Counted from the stretch's first letter, positions 51,228 through 61,302 are shown. The stretch: DNA of 64,000 nucleotides from Olivibacter jilunii (GCF_900607235.1 NZ_LR027851.1:372001-436000), one strand, 5' to 3'. Program-made: numbers and translations. The notes: generated from the letters alone by a model not told the origin.

Positions 51228-54200
51228 ATGAAACAGATTTTACTGTTACTTGTCATAAGCCCGCTGATCATCTGGCAGTATGGGGTATATGGCCGACAGG
51301 TGCGTCAAGATGACCGCACAATTTCCGGAACGGTGAAAGACTCGATTGGCGAAACACTGCCCGGTGTGAGTATTGCCATTGTTGGTAAGACACAGGGAAC
51401 GTCGACAACGATAGACGGCGTTTTCTCTTTAAAAGTAAAAACAGGGGATGTGCTGCATATCTCTGCCATTGGTTATTTGCCGCAAGAGGTAAAGGTAACA
51501 GCGGCTGAGCATTACGACATCATATTGGCCGATGACAAACAAAGCCTTAACGAAGTTGTCGTGGTTGGTTACGGAACACAGAAGAAAGTGAACCTATCCG
51601 GTGCGGTCGACCAAGTGAAAGCAACAGACCTACAGAATCGGCCAATAGCAAATGTTGCGCAAGGTTTGCAGGGAATGGTGCCAAATTTAAATATCCGCTT
51701 TGCATCCGGTGGTCCGGGTGAAGCGGCGGACATCAACATTCGGGGCATCACTTCCATCAATGGTGGCGGGCCGCTTATATTGGTTGATGGTGTGCAGATA
51801 AGTGCCGCTGAACTGAACCTGATAGCGCCACAGGACATTGAGACGATGTCGGTGATCAAAGATGCGTCCGCTGCGGCCATCTATGGGGCGCGGGCGGCAT
51901 TTGGGGTGATTTTAATTAAAACTAAAACAGGCGCTGTAGCGGGTGCTACCGTCAGCTACTCCAATAATTTCAGCCTAAATAAACCTACCGTTTTGCCGAA
52001 AATGGTGACAGACCCTTACATCTTTTCGCGTTTACTGGAATTATCTACCGATAATACCCCTTGGGATAACGTTAATTATAGCGATCAATTTTACCAATAT
52101 GCCAAAGAACGATCGGATAATCCGTCTATCGCCGGGGTACGGGTAAATCCGACCGATCCCAGCTTATGGGAATATATGGGTAATCGGGACTGGAGCCGCT
52201 ATTTTATGGATGATTATAACTTCAACCAAAATCACGACCTCGCCATTAGCGGCGTGAGCGAAAACAATAAAGCACAATATTACCTATCAGGCGGTTATAA
52301 CAGACAGAACAGTCCGTTAACCTTGGCCGATGATTACAATGAACGCTATAGTCTGCGCGCTAAAATTGATTATAACTTAAAGAAGTGGCTTAAAGTTGGA
52401 AATAACACCTATTATACCTATACGAACCGAAAATCGCCGACCCGATTTTACAGCAATCCCAGCCAAGCTTCCTCATCACTGCCTGTTACGAACACTCCTT
52501 TCAGTATTTATGATCTGTATACTATTTTTCCTACTTCATGGGATAAGAACCCGGATGGCACCTGGGCTAATGAAACCGTAGGTCGGCTGGCCGCCCAACT
52601 AGTTGACGGTGGTGCAACAACGGTGAAGCAAAACATGATTCAGTCTACCTTTACCGCTGAGATGTCTTTTTGGGATAGGTTGCTCACCGTTAATAGTGAT
52701 TTTACCTTTAGAAATACCTCCATCAACACGAATTCTTATAATACCAAATATCAAATCGGATATGGTCCGAATGATGTACGTGAGGAAGGAGAGAATAGTG
52801 CCAGAAGAGATGCCGAATCCATTACCTATCAAGTATTCAATATTTATGGTACGTTGAATAAGAGTTTCGGAAAACACAGTTTGTCGGCCATTGTGGGGTA
52901 TAACCAGGAAAATTACCGTGACGAATTTTTTTATGTCAGCAAACAAGACCTGATTTCTTCGTCTTATCCCACGATTGGCTTAGCCACAGGATTGACCAAT
53001 GGCGAGGAAGACATTAGAACCTATGCGCTTAGAGGTGCTTTCGGTCGAGTCAATTATATTTATAATGACCGTTATATCGTGGAATTCAACGGAAGATATG
53101 ACGGCTCTTCACGCTTTCCCAAAAATAAACGCTTCGGATTTTTCCCTTCCGCTTCCGCTGCATGGCGGATCGATCAGGGGTCTTTTATGGACGGTATCCG
53201 TCAGACCGTCAATAATCTAAAGCTTCGGGCTTCCTATGGTTCCTTAGGAAATCAGAACGTGGCCAACTACGGCTATCTTCCTTTCATGGAGGCTTCACAG
53301 TCCGGTTACCTGATCGGTGATTCGCGCCCGACCATGATCAGTCCGCCGCTCCTGGTTTCACCCAATTATACGTGGGAAAAGGTGAATACACTTAATGTCG
53401 GTTTGGATATGGGGCTCCTCCAGGATCGTATTACGCTGACTTTCGACATGTATAAACGGAACACCCTCAATATGTTAACACGCGGAAAGGAGCTCCCCGG
53501 CGTATTGGGTGCCGTTGAGCCGAGTGAAAATGCTGCCGACCTGCAAACCAAGGGTTGGGAGCTTTCATTTGGATATCAGAATAAATATGAGGTTGGCGGA
53601 AGCCCACTGACCTTCCAGGGCCGCTTTGTACTCTCCGATTCTAAAACACATATTACACGGTTTGATAATCCGAACGGAAGCATCCTGCAATACTACAAAG
53701 GAATGGAGCTGGGGGAAATCTGGGGATTGCAAAGCAACGGACTTTTTGCCAATACCGACGAGATTGCGCAATTAGACGAGTCGGCTATTATTCCTTGGGG
53801 TGCGTTACAGATTGTACCGGGATGGCCCAAATATATCGATCGGGATGGTAACGGAAAAATTGAAAAGGGCTATACGCTGGACGACACAAAGGATTTAACC
53901 GTAATCGGAAATTCAACACCACGCTACCAGTTTGGTCTTGATCTAAACTCCTCGTGGAAAAATTTTGATGTCAGGGTCTTTTTACAAGGTGTTGGAAAAC
54001 GGGATTATTATCCAATCGATTACCTTTATTGGGGCTTTTACCAACAGCCCTACGGAAATATCTATGAGCATCTGCTCGACTTTTATAGACCTACCGGCGA
54101 TAGTGATGAACAAAGGGCGCGTCATTCGCAATCTTATCTGAACCTCGGACTTGCAGATGCAAATCCCAACGGAAAATACCCGATTATGCAATCGTGGTTG

Positions 54201-54539
54201 GCTGATGCTAACCTAGGAACAAGAATTGACGATGCGATGGGATTGGCCATTCCCCAAACCGGCTATCTGCTTAACGGTTCGTATCTGCGTATAAAAAATA
54301 TTACAATCGGTTACACTTTACCTGAAACATTGATAAAAAAAATAGGCTTGGCCCGTCTTCGTGTTTATGCCTCTGGTGAGAACCTCTTCGAATGGTCGGG
54401 AATCAAAGATTTTTATGATCCCGAAAGTACGAACGCAAATATCAATACCGATCCGACCAGTGGTATCGGTAGAAAAGGAAATGGAATGACTTACCCTTTT
54501 CAAAGGAGTTATTCGGTAGGAATCAATGCCATCTTTTAA
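51228..54539 (+). CDS. susC: SusC-type TonB-dependent transporter controlled by TetR
   Basis: 1103 aa. Signal peptide (about 1-22), carboxypeptidase-regulatory-like domain (ISGTVKDSIGETLPGVSI), plug (VVVGYGTQKKVNLSGAVDQV … GPLILVDGVQI … DASAAAIYGARAAFGVI) and beta-barrel ending GINAIF. It forms an outer-membrane importer with the SusD encoded 11 bases after it. The neighbouring phosphodiesterase and TetR suggest the substrate; no glycoside hydrolase is beside it, so the cargo may not be a glycan at all. Confidence 0.95.
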   Translation: MKQILLLLVISPLIIWQYGVYGRQVRQDDRTISGTVKDSIGETLPGVSIAIVGKTQGTSTTIDGVFSLKVKTGDVLHISAIGYLPQEVKVTAAEHYDIILADDKQSLNEVVVVGYGTQKKVNLSGAVDQVKATDLQNRPIANVAQGLQGMVPNLNIRFASGGPGEAADINIRGITSINGGGPLILVDGVQISAAELNLIAPQDIETMSVIKDASAAAIYGARAAFGVILIKTKTGAVAGATVSYSNNFSLNKPTVLPKMVTDPYIFSRLLELSTDNTPWDNVNYSDQFYQYAKERSDNPSIAGVRVNPTDPSLWEYMGNRDWSRYFMDDYNFNQNHDLAISGVSENNKAQYYLSGGYNRQNSPLTLADDYNERYSLRAKIDYNLKKWLKVGNNTYYTYTNRKSPTRFYSNPSQASSSLPVTNTPFSIYDLYTIFPTSWDKNPDGTWANETVGRLAAQLVDGGATTVKQNMIQSTFTAEMSFWDRLLTVNSDFTFRNTSINTNSYNTKYQIGYGPNDVREEGENSARRDAESITYQVFNIYGTLNKSFGKHSLSAIVGYNQENYRDEFFYVSKQDLISSSYPTIGLATGLTNGEEDIRTYALRGAFGRVNYIYNDRYIVEFNGRYDGSSRFPKNKRFGFFPSASAAWRIDQGSFMDGIRQTVNNLKLRASYGSLGNQNVANYGYLPFMEASQSGYLIGDSRPTMISPPLLVSPNYTWEKVNTLNVGLDMGLLQDRITLTFDMYKRNTLNMLTRGKELPGVLGAVEPSENAADLQTKGWELSFGYQNKYEVGGSPLTFQGRFVLSDSKTHITRFDNPNGSILQYYKGMELGEIWGLQSNGLFANTDEIAQLDESAIIPWGALQIVPGWPKYIDRDGNGKIEKGYTLDDTKDLTVIGNSTPRYQFGLDLNSSWKNFDVRVFLQGVGKRDYYPIDYLYWGFYQQPYGNIYEHLLDFYRPTGDSDEQRARHSQSYLNLGLADANPNGKYPIMQSWLADANLGTRIDDAMGLAIPQTGYLLNGSYLRIKNITIGYTLPETLIKKIGLARLRVYASGENLFEWSGIKDFYDPESTNANINTDPTSGIGRKGNGMTYPFQRSYSVGINAIF

Positions 54540-54550
54540 AAAATAAAAAC

Positions 54551-56383
54551 ATGTCAACAATAGAATATACAAAGAAGAACAAGTTTCTTAAAATCGGCCT
54601 GTTCATCGGACTCCTAGCCCTTTCGACAGTAAGCTGTAATGATGATTTTTTGGAAAAAACACCCGAAACGGATATTGACGCGGGCAATTTTTTCAATACG
54701 GAAGGAGACTTAAACTTATATATTTATAATCTTTACAATTTTCCTTCTACCGGTATTTATACAGCAGATGCTTATAACTTAACCGACAATGCCTTCTCGA
54801 CGGGCAATGTGGAATTGAAAACCATGATGACCACCAATCCTTCTTCTACCACAATTACCGGTGGGTGGGACTGGGGCCAGCTCAGAAATGTTAATTTCTT
54901 TTTGGCGCATTTCCGGAGGGCCAACGCTGCAGAGGACCGCTTAAACCACTTCGAAGGTTTAGCCCGTTTTTTCCGTGCCCGCTTTTATGTTGATAAAATA
55001 AAACGCTATTCGGATGTTCCCTGGATAGATGTACCATTGGAAGCAAACAGCGAAGACATTTTATTTGCCGGGCGTGACTCACGGGAAACCGTGGTCAACC
55101 ACCTCATCGAAGACTATGAGTTCGCAATGAACAATGTGGATGTTTCGGCCCCTAAAGGAGCCGTGAACCGTTGGGTGGTCAAAGCTGATTATGCCCGCTT
55201 TTTGTTATATGAAGGAACTTTTCGGAAATACCATGCTGAACTGAACTTGTCAGAATCAGCTGATGAACTGCTACAAAAAGCGGCCGCTGTGACAAAAGAA
55301 ATTATGGACAGCGGGACCTTTAGCCTCTATTCTACCGGAAAACCGAATGAAGACTATGGGAGCCTTTTCGCAAGTGCGGATCTCTCAAGCAATCCGGAAA
55401 TCATATTTGGTCGGTTTTACCAAGCGAATGTGCTGAATGGAGATAGTGGCGAAGGGGTTTTCGGCAACTATGAGACTTATCCGCAAAAGGATCTCGTACA
55501 GGCGTATCTTATGAAGGACGGTTCTTTTTATAGCAGTCGCCCTAACTATCAGCAAAACGAGTTTGTTGAAGAATTCAGCAACCGTGATCCGCGTTTATAT
55601 CAAACATTTGCTTATCCGGGATGGGTATTGGTACGCTCCGGTACTTATGCGCAGGGAACGGGTTTATATGTGCAACAGTTGGCGAAGAACTTTTCGGGTT
55701 ATCATCAGATTAAAGGCTTTTATAATACAACAGATCAGGATGTACGGAATAATATGGATGTGCCCCTTTATCGCTTTGCTGAGGTCCTGTTGATTTATGC
55801 GGAAGCTAGGGCCGAATTAGCGCAACTTACGCAAGGCGACTTGGATATCACCGTAAATAAGTTAAGGGATCGTGTTAGTATGCCATACATGACCTTAAAC
55901 CCGCCAATGGATCCGGTGGAGGCTGCCAAATTTCCCAATCTTTCGTCTGCACAGCGCAGCGAATTATTGGAAATCAGGAGGGAACGTAGGGTAGAATTGG
56001 CAATGGAGGGCTTACGACATGATGATTTGATGCGGTGGGAGGCGGGAAAAGTACTGGAAAAGGAACCACAGGGGATCTATTTTGCTTCGTTGGGAAAACA
56101 TGATTTAACGGGTGACGGCGTGCCTGATATTTATTTGCTTCCTGCTTCGCAATCGATCCCTAACGATAAAGAAACCAATAGTTTGGGTAAGGTGCTCCAA
56201 TATTATCGCGTTGGTACCTTCGGTCAGGATGTATCTGTCTTCTTAGGAGGAGCAAACGCAGGAAATATTCAGATAATAGAAGATGTAGGAACATTTGTAG
56301 CCCCTAAATATTACTATAGGCCGATTCCGCAACAACAGATTATGCTCAATCCCAATCTTAAACAGATTTTTGGTTGGGAATAG
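54551..56383 (+). CDS. susD: SusD/RagB-family lipoprotein of the TetR-controlled locus
   Basis: 610 aa. The lipobox ALSTVSC gives a lipidated C29 after an unusually polar 11-residue leader. SusD motifs are present (RNVNFFLAHFRRAN, FEGLARFFRARFYVDKIKRY, YRFAEVLLIYAEARAEL, RRERRVELAMEGLRHDDLMRWEAG). It is the lid of the SusC importer encoded upstream. Last gene of the operon; a weak inverted repeat follows. Confidence 0.94.
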   Translation: MSTIEYTKKNKFLKIGLFIGLLALSTVSCNDDFLEKTPETDIDAGNFFNTEGDLNLYIYNLYNFPSTGIYTADAYNLTDNAFSTGNVELKTMMTTNPSSTTITGGWDWGQLRNVNFFLAHFRRANAAEDRLNHFEGLARFFRARFYVDKIKRYSDVPWIDVPLEANSEDILFAGRDSRETVVNHLIEDYEFAMNNVDVSAPKGAVNRWVVKADYARFLLYEGTFRKYHAELNLSESADELLQKAAAVTKEIMDSGTFSLYSTGKPNEDYGSLFASADLSSNPEIIFGRFYQANVLNGDSGEGVFGNYETYPQKDLVQAYLMKDGSFYSSRPNYQQNEFVEEFSNRDPRLYQTFAYPGWVLVRSGTYAQGTGLYVQQLAKNFSGYHQIKGFYNTTDQDVRNNMDVPLYRFAEVLLIYAEARAELAQLTQGDLDITVNKLRDRVSMPYMTLNPPMDPVEAAKFPNLSSAQRSELLEIRRERRVELAMEGLRHDDLMRWEAGKVLEKEPQGIYFASLGKHDLTGDGVPDIYLLPASQSIPNDKETNSLGKVLQYYRVGTFGQDVSVFLGGANAGNIQIIEDVGTFVAPKYYYRPIPQQQIMLNPNLKQIFGWE

Positions 56384-56397
56384 TTGAAATAATTTAT

Positions 56398-56437
56398 GAG
56401 GGTGCCTAAAAAGCTTAGATTGTCATCAGGCACTCTC
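56398..56437 (+). terminator. Possible terminator after the TetR-controlled susD
   Basis: GAGGGTGCCT (56398-56407) pairs with AGGCACTCTC (56428-56437) except at one position. No strong T-run follows, so this is a weak call. Confidence 0.4.
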
Positions 56438-56623
56438 TACTTCCCCCATATCAACTATACGCTATTGGGAACGTGGCGAGATAATTGCCCACCTTATTGT
56501 TTACTTAGTCACGTAAGTTCTTGATCTAAATCAATCGAATTTCTTAACCTATGTTATTTCGGGCAGCGAGCTGCTTGCCTAATTTTACCTCATAAAACAA
56601 ATCAAAAAATTATTAGAGATAAA

Positions 56624-57223
56624 ATGGCAAGGATTCTAAATATTATTTCTAGCCCAAGGGGCGAGCAATCGAACAGTATCAAGTTAGCGAATGCGGTAAT
56701 CGACCGCCTTAGAGAAAAGGAGCCTGCATCTTTTGTAAAAGTGAAAGATTTAACGCGTAACCCGTTCCCTCATCTGGAAGAAGTGCATCTCAATGCTTTT
56801 TTTACACCAGCTGAGAAACACACAGATGAGAATAGGGCAGCTATACAACATTCCAATCAGGCGATTCAGGAAATAATGGATGCGGATATTTTGGTAATTG
56901 GTGCTCCAATGTACAACTTTGGTATTTCATCTACCTTGAAAGCATGGATTGATCATATTACACGCGCAGGAATTACCTTTAAATATACGCCTGAGGGCCC
57001 GGTAGGTCTGATAACGGGAAAGAAAGCCTACGTAGCGGTAACAACAGGCGGCATTTATAGCTCCGGCGACTATAAACCCTTTGATTTCGTGACACCGTAT
57101 CTTAAAATGGCTCTGGGATTTATAGGCATTACCGATGTTACGTTTATTCGGGGCGAAGGTTTTGCCGTATCGGCGGTTCAAGAAACTGCATTGGATACGG
57201 CCATCGATAGTATCGTAGTGTAA
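56624..57223 (+). CDS. azoR: FMN-dependent NADH-azoreductase family protein
   Basis: 199 aa, a flavodoxin-like fold. The N-terminus ARILNIISSPRGEQSNSIKLA binds the FMN phosphate, ADILVIGAPMYNFGISSTLKAWIDHITRAG is the flavin loop (read in parts) and YVAVTTGGIYSSG follows. AzoR reduces quinones and azo compounds with NADH. It is a single gene between the SusD and a two-component pair. Confidence 0.9.
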   Translation: MARILNIISSPRGEQSNSIKLANAVIDRLREKEPASFVKVKDLTRNPFPHLEEVHLNAFFTPAEKHTDENRAAIQHSNQAIQEIMDADILVIGAPMYNFGISSTLKAWIDHITRAGITFKYTPEGPVGLITGKKAYVAVTTGGIYSSGDYKPFDFVTPYLKMALGFIGITDVTFIRGEGFAVSAVQETALDTAIDSIVV

Positions 57224-57330
57224 AGTAGTAACTGTGATATAATTAGAAAGATAGGCGTCGATCCTCGCGTGTTTGCAGTGGTCGACGTCTACAAGTCTCG
57301 GAAAATTACCTGAAATAAAGACAAATTTGG

Positions 57331-58059
57331 TCAGGGAATATCCGTATTGGAAACATTGCCTAAATATTCCTTAAAAAAATCATTTTTGTAGACTTCCCCT
57401 AAAGGTATTTCATTGTCCGTTAGATAAATGGTATGATGGTCGAATGATTCAACATATTTCTTGTTAACCACATACGATTTACTTACACGGACGAATATCG
57501 CAGAAGGAATTTTCTGATGGATGGCCTTTAAGTTCATCGCTGTTATCAATTTCTGGCTTTTGGTATAAATCACGACATAGTCTTTGAGTCCTTCGATAAA
57601 TCGGATATCTTCGAAGTTTACCCGATAAAATCGACGATCAGATTTGACGATCAAGTACTGCTCCGTATTCGCTTCAATGGTGTTCTTTTCCGTAGCATGT
57701 GAAAGCAGCGTTTTATATATTTCGGCTTTATGTATTGCTTTTTCCAAGCGGGATTTATCAACGGGTTTTAAAAGGTAATCAATGGCGTCAAGCTCATAGC
57801 TTTTTAAGGCATATTGCGGATAGGCGGTTGTAAAAATGGTGAGTACCTGGTTGGGGATTTGTGCAGCAAACTCCAGGCCGGTTACCATAGGCATCTGAAT
57901 ATCGAGAAAGATAAGATCTACTTCATTGGTGCTTATAAAATCGAGCGCTGCCGGCGCATTGGAGAATTTGCCCAGCATGTCAAGGTCAGAGACATCTTTA
58001 ATCAGCGCGTGCATTTCATCTCTCGCCAATGGTTCGTCGTCTACGATAATACAATTCAT
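57331..58059 (-). CDS. LytTR-type response regulator
   Basis: 242 aa: receiver domain (1-120) with phospho-acceptor D53 in LIFLDIQMP and a C-terminal LytTR DNA-binding domain (about 140-236). It overlaps the sensor kinase gene by four bases (ATGA), so the two are translated together. Targets are unknown; LytTR regulators often control neighbouring membrane proteins. Confidence 0.93.
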   Translation of the reverse strand: MNCIIVDDEPLARDEMHALIKDVSDLDMLGKFSNAPAALDFISTNEVDLIFLDIQMPMVTGLEFAAQIPNQVLTIFTTAYPQYALKSYELDAIDYLLKPVDKSRLEKAIHKAEIYKTLLSHATEKNTIEANTEQYLIVKSDRRFYRVNFEDIRFIEGLKDYVVIYTKSQKLITAMNLKAIHQKIPSAIFVRVSKSYVVNKKYVESFDHHTIYLTDNEIPLGEVYKNDFFKEYLGNVSNTDIP

Positions 58060-59138
58060 ATCGGTAAGATTAAGTGAACATGGTATTCGTTTACTTTAGA
58101 AGTGGTATTTAATGTATAACTATCGCCGTATAATAAATGGAGCCGTCTCTTAACATTTGCCAGCCCAAGTCCGCTGTTCTTTTTATCTGAAGCGACATAA
58201 TTGGGATCTATTGAATTAACACAATCAAAATAAAGTTTATGATTATTTACGTTTATGTCAATACGAATATAAGATTCCCCTTGCTTTATATCAATGCTAT
58301 GTTTGATGGCATTTTCGACGAAAGTGGTGAAAATATTGGCGGGTAAAAAAATAGCATTTAAGTTATGCATGGTCGACTGATCATTGACCTCAACCTGAAA
58401 GTTATCCCGGCGGATCTTCTCTAATTCGAGGAAGTTGGTTAGGAAATCAATCTCGGATCGGAGTGGTGTTTTTTCTACATTATTTTCATAAAGTTGATAA
58501 CGAAGAAACTCAGATAATTTCATGATAACGAGCGTCGCTTTTTCAGGGTTACTGCGAACCAGCGCTTTAATCCCATTCAGCATGTTAAAAAGAAAATGCG
58601 GATTGATCTGATTTCGTAACTCGTTTAGTTCCATGGTGAGGGTGAGGTTTTTAAGATCAGACATCCGCTCATTATCGCGTATCCAACGTTGAAATAACTT
58701 GATCATCGTGGTAACCAATATGACTGGTGTTAATATGAGTGTAGTTTCATAGAATCCTTTAGCAGGGTTGCCCTTTTGATAGTTTACAGAAACGTTTTGT
58801 GGGTCGAGTGTGTTTTCCAGTAAAAACTTCATCATAAAGAGGCATATCATTACCAGTAGGAGTAAAGACACTATATATAGTACATATTTACCTTTGAAGA
58901 AAAATTTAGGGATCAAAATATTCATATTCACATAGAACATGAATATTAAATGAGCAAAAACACAAAACCGACGATAATAACGATAAAGCCCCGTGTATTC
59001 TGATAAGGGATTTGTAAAGGAGATCATAACAAAGAGGCCTAAAAAGAGAAAAATATGTCGAAACGCTCGATAACGCTCGTCTACAATTAGTCGGATAATC
59101 GCTGTATTCTTTATTTCTAATGATTCCTGCTGCTGCAT
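58056..59138 (-). CDS. LytS-like sensor histidine kinase
   Basis: 360 aa with four membrane segments (about 28-47, 60-82, 87-108, 130-150). The His_kinase motif NQINPHFLFNMLNGIKAL is intact, and the HATPase C-terminal GLGLANVKRRLHLLYG is seen. It makes a two-component pair with the LytTR regulator. The sensed signal is unknown; the N-terminal part has no recognisable sensor. Confidence 0.92.
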   Translation of the reverse strand: MQQQESLEIKNTAIIRLIVDERYRAFRHIFLFLGLFVMISFTNPLSEYTGLYRYYRRFCVFAHLIFMFYVNMNILIPKFFFKGKYVLYIVSLLLLVMICLFMMKFLLENTLDPQNVSVNYQKGNPAKGFYETTLILTPVILVTTMIKLFQRWIRDNERMSDLKNLTLTMELNELRNQINPHFLFNMLNGIKALVRSNPEKATLVIMKLSEFLRYQLYENNVEKTPLRSEIDFLTNFLELEKIRRDNFQVEVNDQSTMHNLNAIFLPANIFTTFVENAIKHSIDIKQGESYIRIDINVNNHKLYFDCVNSIDPNYVASDKKNSGLGLANVKRRLHLLYGDSYTLNTTSKVNEYHVHLILPI

Positions 59139-59442
59139 TGGGGAAGATCAAATTCTTAGCAAAGATAATTCGATAAGCAGTATGTACACTAGTTTTTATA
59201 CTAACCTTGTTATTTATTATACCAAATCTACCATAGAAAGGCTTTAGTATAATATGTAAGGGCTTTGGTCTAAAAACCCAAAAAAGTCAGAAGCTTATGC
59301 TTTTCTTTGGACTGTTAATCCCACATCGGATTATATGGAAAGTAAAAATGACCCCGAAATATCGTTACTTGATTATTGCCGAGTAGTACCGGTTTATCCT
59401 GTAATGTCTGCCATAGCATCAACATTAAAAAATCTCGATTAA
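59139..59442. other. Divergent intergenic region with a possible 35-codon frame
   Basis: 304 AT-rich bases. A short frame, 59335-59442 (starting MESKNDPEISLLDYCRVV), ends with TAA directly joined to the ATG of the next gene. It could be a leader peptide or a chance frame. I see no promoter motif of good quality. Confidence 0.35.
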
Positions 59443-60477
59443 ATGGATAATTTAAAGAAAACCAGCTTCCTTCTGTTTAACTTATTGGCACTATGTTCAG
59501 CAAAATGTTTTTCGCAACAGAAAGACAGCCTGTATAGGGCAACATCCGATAGTTTAAACATACGAAAAAAAGCCGTGGCCTATGTAGCCGACAAATTTGC
59601 CTTTACCCGTCCATTGAATATCGAGTTCATTCAGACGGCACCTTACAAATTTACTTCCGAGAAAGGCCCCAATGCGATTCCGGAGAGTAAGGTTAATCAC
59701 ATTAGACAGGCCGACATTAGCGCTAATTTTAATTTTATAAAAAGAAAGACCTGGCTTTTGGGCGCAACAGCCGGCTATCGCTACACCTCACTAAACACAG
59801 ATTTGTCATTACCCACCAGTGCAATTAAAACGGTAGATGAAGATTATCATTACCTCTTTTCAGCCTTTACCCTTACCTATTTCTCTAAGCTATTTAACAA
59901 ACGGACCATCTATACCTCTAGCATTTCCGGTGATGGCAGTGACCGACATTTCGAAAGGGTTAAAGGGCTGTTGACCGCCACGATGGTGTTGAAAGCCAAT
60001 CAACGCACCAGGTTAATGGTTGGAATGTTGGTTAACATCGATCCCAGCGCACAAACACCATTTATACCAACCTTTTCTTATGAGCATAAATTCAATAATG
60101 GACTTATAGCCGACATTGTACTGCCACGAAATATTTACCTTCGAAAATATGTCTTTAACAATGGGCGTCTGTCTTTGGGAACCGAATTAGATAGAACTTC
60201 TTTTTATGTTTACGATCTTGACGGCACTTCACAGCGATATGAATACAGGCAATTGGATATTAATTCGGGATTGGTGTATGAACATCTTTTAGCAAAATAT
60301 TTTGTGCTCACGGCTAAGACGGGAATGAAATTGACAACATCAGGCCGATTATTCCGGAAAGAAGATTCTTTTGGCGACCCGGTATTCCAAACAAGTCCTG
60401 ATCCAACATTCTACGTTAATTTGGGGGTATCCTTTAATCCGTTTTCGTTTTTGGTAAGAAAGAATAAGACACATTAA
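59443..60477 (+). CDS. Outer-membrane beta-barrel protein, DUF6268-like
   Basis: 344 aa with signal peptide (about 1-23, AKCFSQQ). The rest has alternating beta-strands (NFNFIKRKTWLLGATAGYRY, FTLTYFSKLFNKRTIYTSSI, FIPTFSYEHKF) and a final barrel strand FYVNLGVSFNPFSF. It resembles the DUF6268 outer-membrane family, whose function is unknown. The LytTR pair is divergent from it and may regulate it. Confidence 0.65.
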   Translation: MDNLKKTSFLLFNLLALCSAKCFSQQKDSLYRATSDSLNIRKKAVAYVADKFAFTRPLNIEFIQTAPYKFTSEKGPNAIPESKVNHIRQADISANFNFIKRKTWLLGATAGYRYTSLNTDLSLPTSAIKTVDEDYHYLFSAFTLTYFSKLFNKRTIYTSSISGDGSDRHFERVKGLLTATMVLKANQRTRLMVGMLVNIDPSAQTPFIPTFSYEHKFNNGLIADIVLPRNIYLRKYVFNNGRLSLGTELDRTSFYVYDLDGTSQRYEYRQLDINSGLVYEHLLAKYFVLTAKTGMKLTTSGRLFRKEDSFGDPVFQTSPDPTFYVNLGVSFNPFSFLVRKNKTH

Positions 60478-60491
60478 AGCAAGCAAGTAAC

Positions 60492-60713
60492 ATGATCAAA
60501 GTTTTTAGAACCGATGTCGCGCATCTCCAGGAGGCTGAACGTATCATTCGTCTTCTTTCTCGAATCTACCCAGGCTCGAAAATCAATTTTGATCTAGAAG
60601 ACGAAGATAACATCTTGCGTATTGAAGGCGCTTTTTTTACTACACAAGATATCGTACGCTGCGTTGGAAAAAGCGGTTATACCTGCGTCGAACTGCCCAT
60701 TGTTTGGAGTTAA
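60492..60713 (+). CDS. Small ferredoxin-like-fold protein without Cys motif
   Basis: 73 aa. Pattern IKVFRTDVAHLQEAERIIRLL … KINFDLEDEDNILRIEG … GYTCVELP gives beta-alpha-beta, like the small HMA-fold proteins common in Bacteroidetes that have lost the CxxC. Function unknown. It lies 14 bases after the outer-membrane gene, so it may be co-transcribed with it. Confidence 0.65.
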   Translation: MIKVFRTDVAHLQEAERIIRLLSRIYPGSKINFDLEDEDNILRIEGAFFTTQDIVRCVGKSGYTCVELPIVWS

Positions 60714-60912
60714 TCCTGAAGAACTCCCTGCTTTCCTGACAGCATTTTATAGTCGGGTAGATCCACTGGCAATTCGTTACAAACCGTTATTCCAAGTCCT
60801 GTTAACAATGGACAAAAAGCAGGCGGTTTTTTATCACTGCACTGGCGGCCGCGATCGTACGGGAATTGCAACAGCCTTAATATTGAACATATTGCAAGTT
60901 CCTCAACATTGA
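60714..60912 (+). pseudogene. Tyrosine-phosphatase fragment (Y_phosphatase3-like)
   Basis: About 66 codons with clear homology to the middle of a Tyr/Ser protein phosphatase: FYSRVDPLAIRYKPLFQVLL then FYHCTGGRDRTGIATALI, the active-site P-loop HCxxGxDRTG. A full protein has about 250 residues; here the N-terminus is replaced by the end of the previous gene in another frame (an in-frame ATG lies at 60622) and a stop follows at LQVPQH. It looks like a deletion remnant. Whether it is translated is unknown. Confidence 0.7.
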
Positions 60913-61029
60913 AAGCGGGTTAATCTGCGTTTTAGTATTTGCCTTCCTTCTTTAAAATATCATTTTAAATAAACAAAATGGCTAGTCTATGGTTCCATAA
61001 TGAATACTATTTGATGAAAAATACGGCAA

Positions 61030-61302
61030 ATGGAGCGCAGCAATTCTCATATCCATGAAGAAATAGGTTCTGTTCTTGAACTGAATTACGTATATACTGT
61101 ATTGACTCCTATTGTCTTCCCTTACCGTAAAATGTATTGCTGTTACTATGGTATTTCGGATACAATATTCGGGTTTGGTAGCACCATTGAGGAATCTATA
61201 CACAGTTGGCATCTTGAACTCTGTGTCCGGATGTCTGATCTAAATGAGGACGATATACTGGGACAGGAAATAAAGTCGAAACTGCTAGGTGAGATGTGGT
61301 GA
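61030..61302 (+). CDS. Small hypothetical protein
   Basis: 90 aa starting MERSNSHIHEEIGSVLELNY. It has three cysteines (YCCYYGISD and ELCVRMSD) and a pattern of strands and a helix, with no family I know. It lies in the short-gene cluster between the outer-membrane protein and the LuxR-type protein. Coding potential is moderate. Confidence 0.4.
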   Translation: MERSNSHIHEEIGSVLELNYVYTVLTPIVFPYRKMYCCYYGISDTIFGFGSTIEESIHSWHLELCVRMSDLNEDDILGQEIKSKLLGEMW

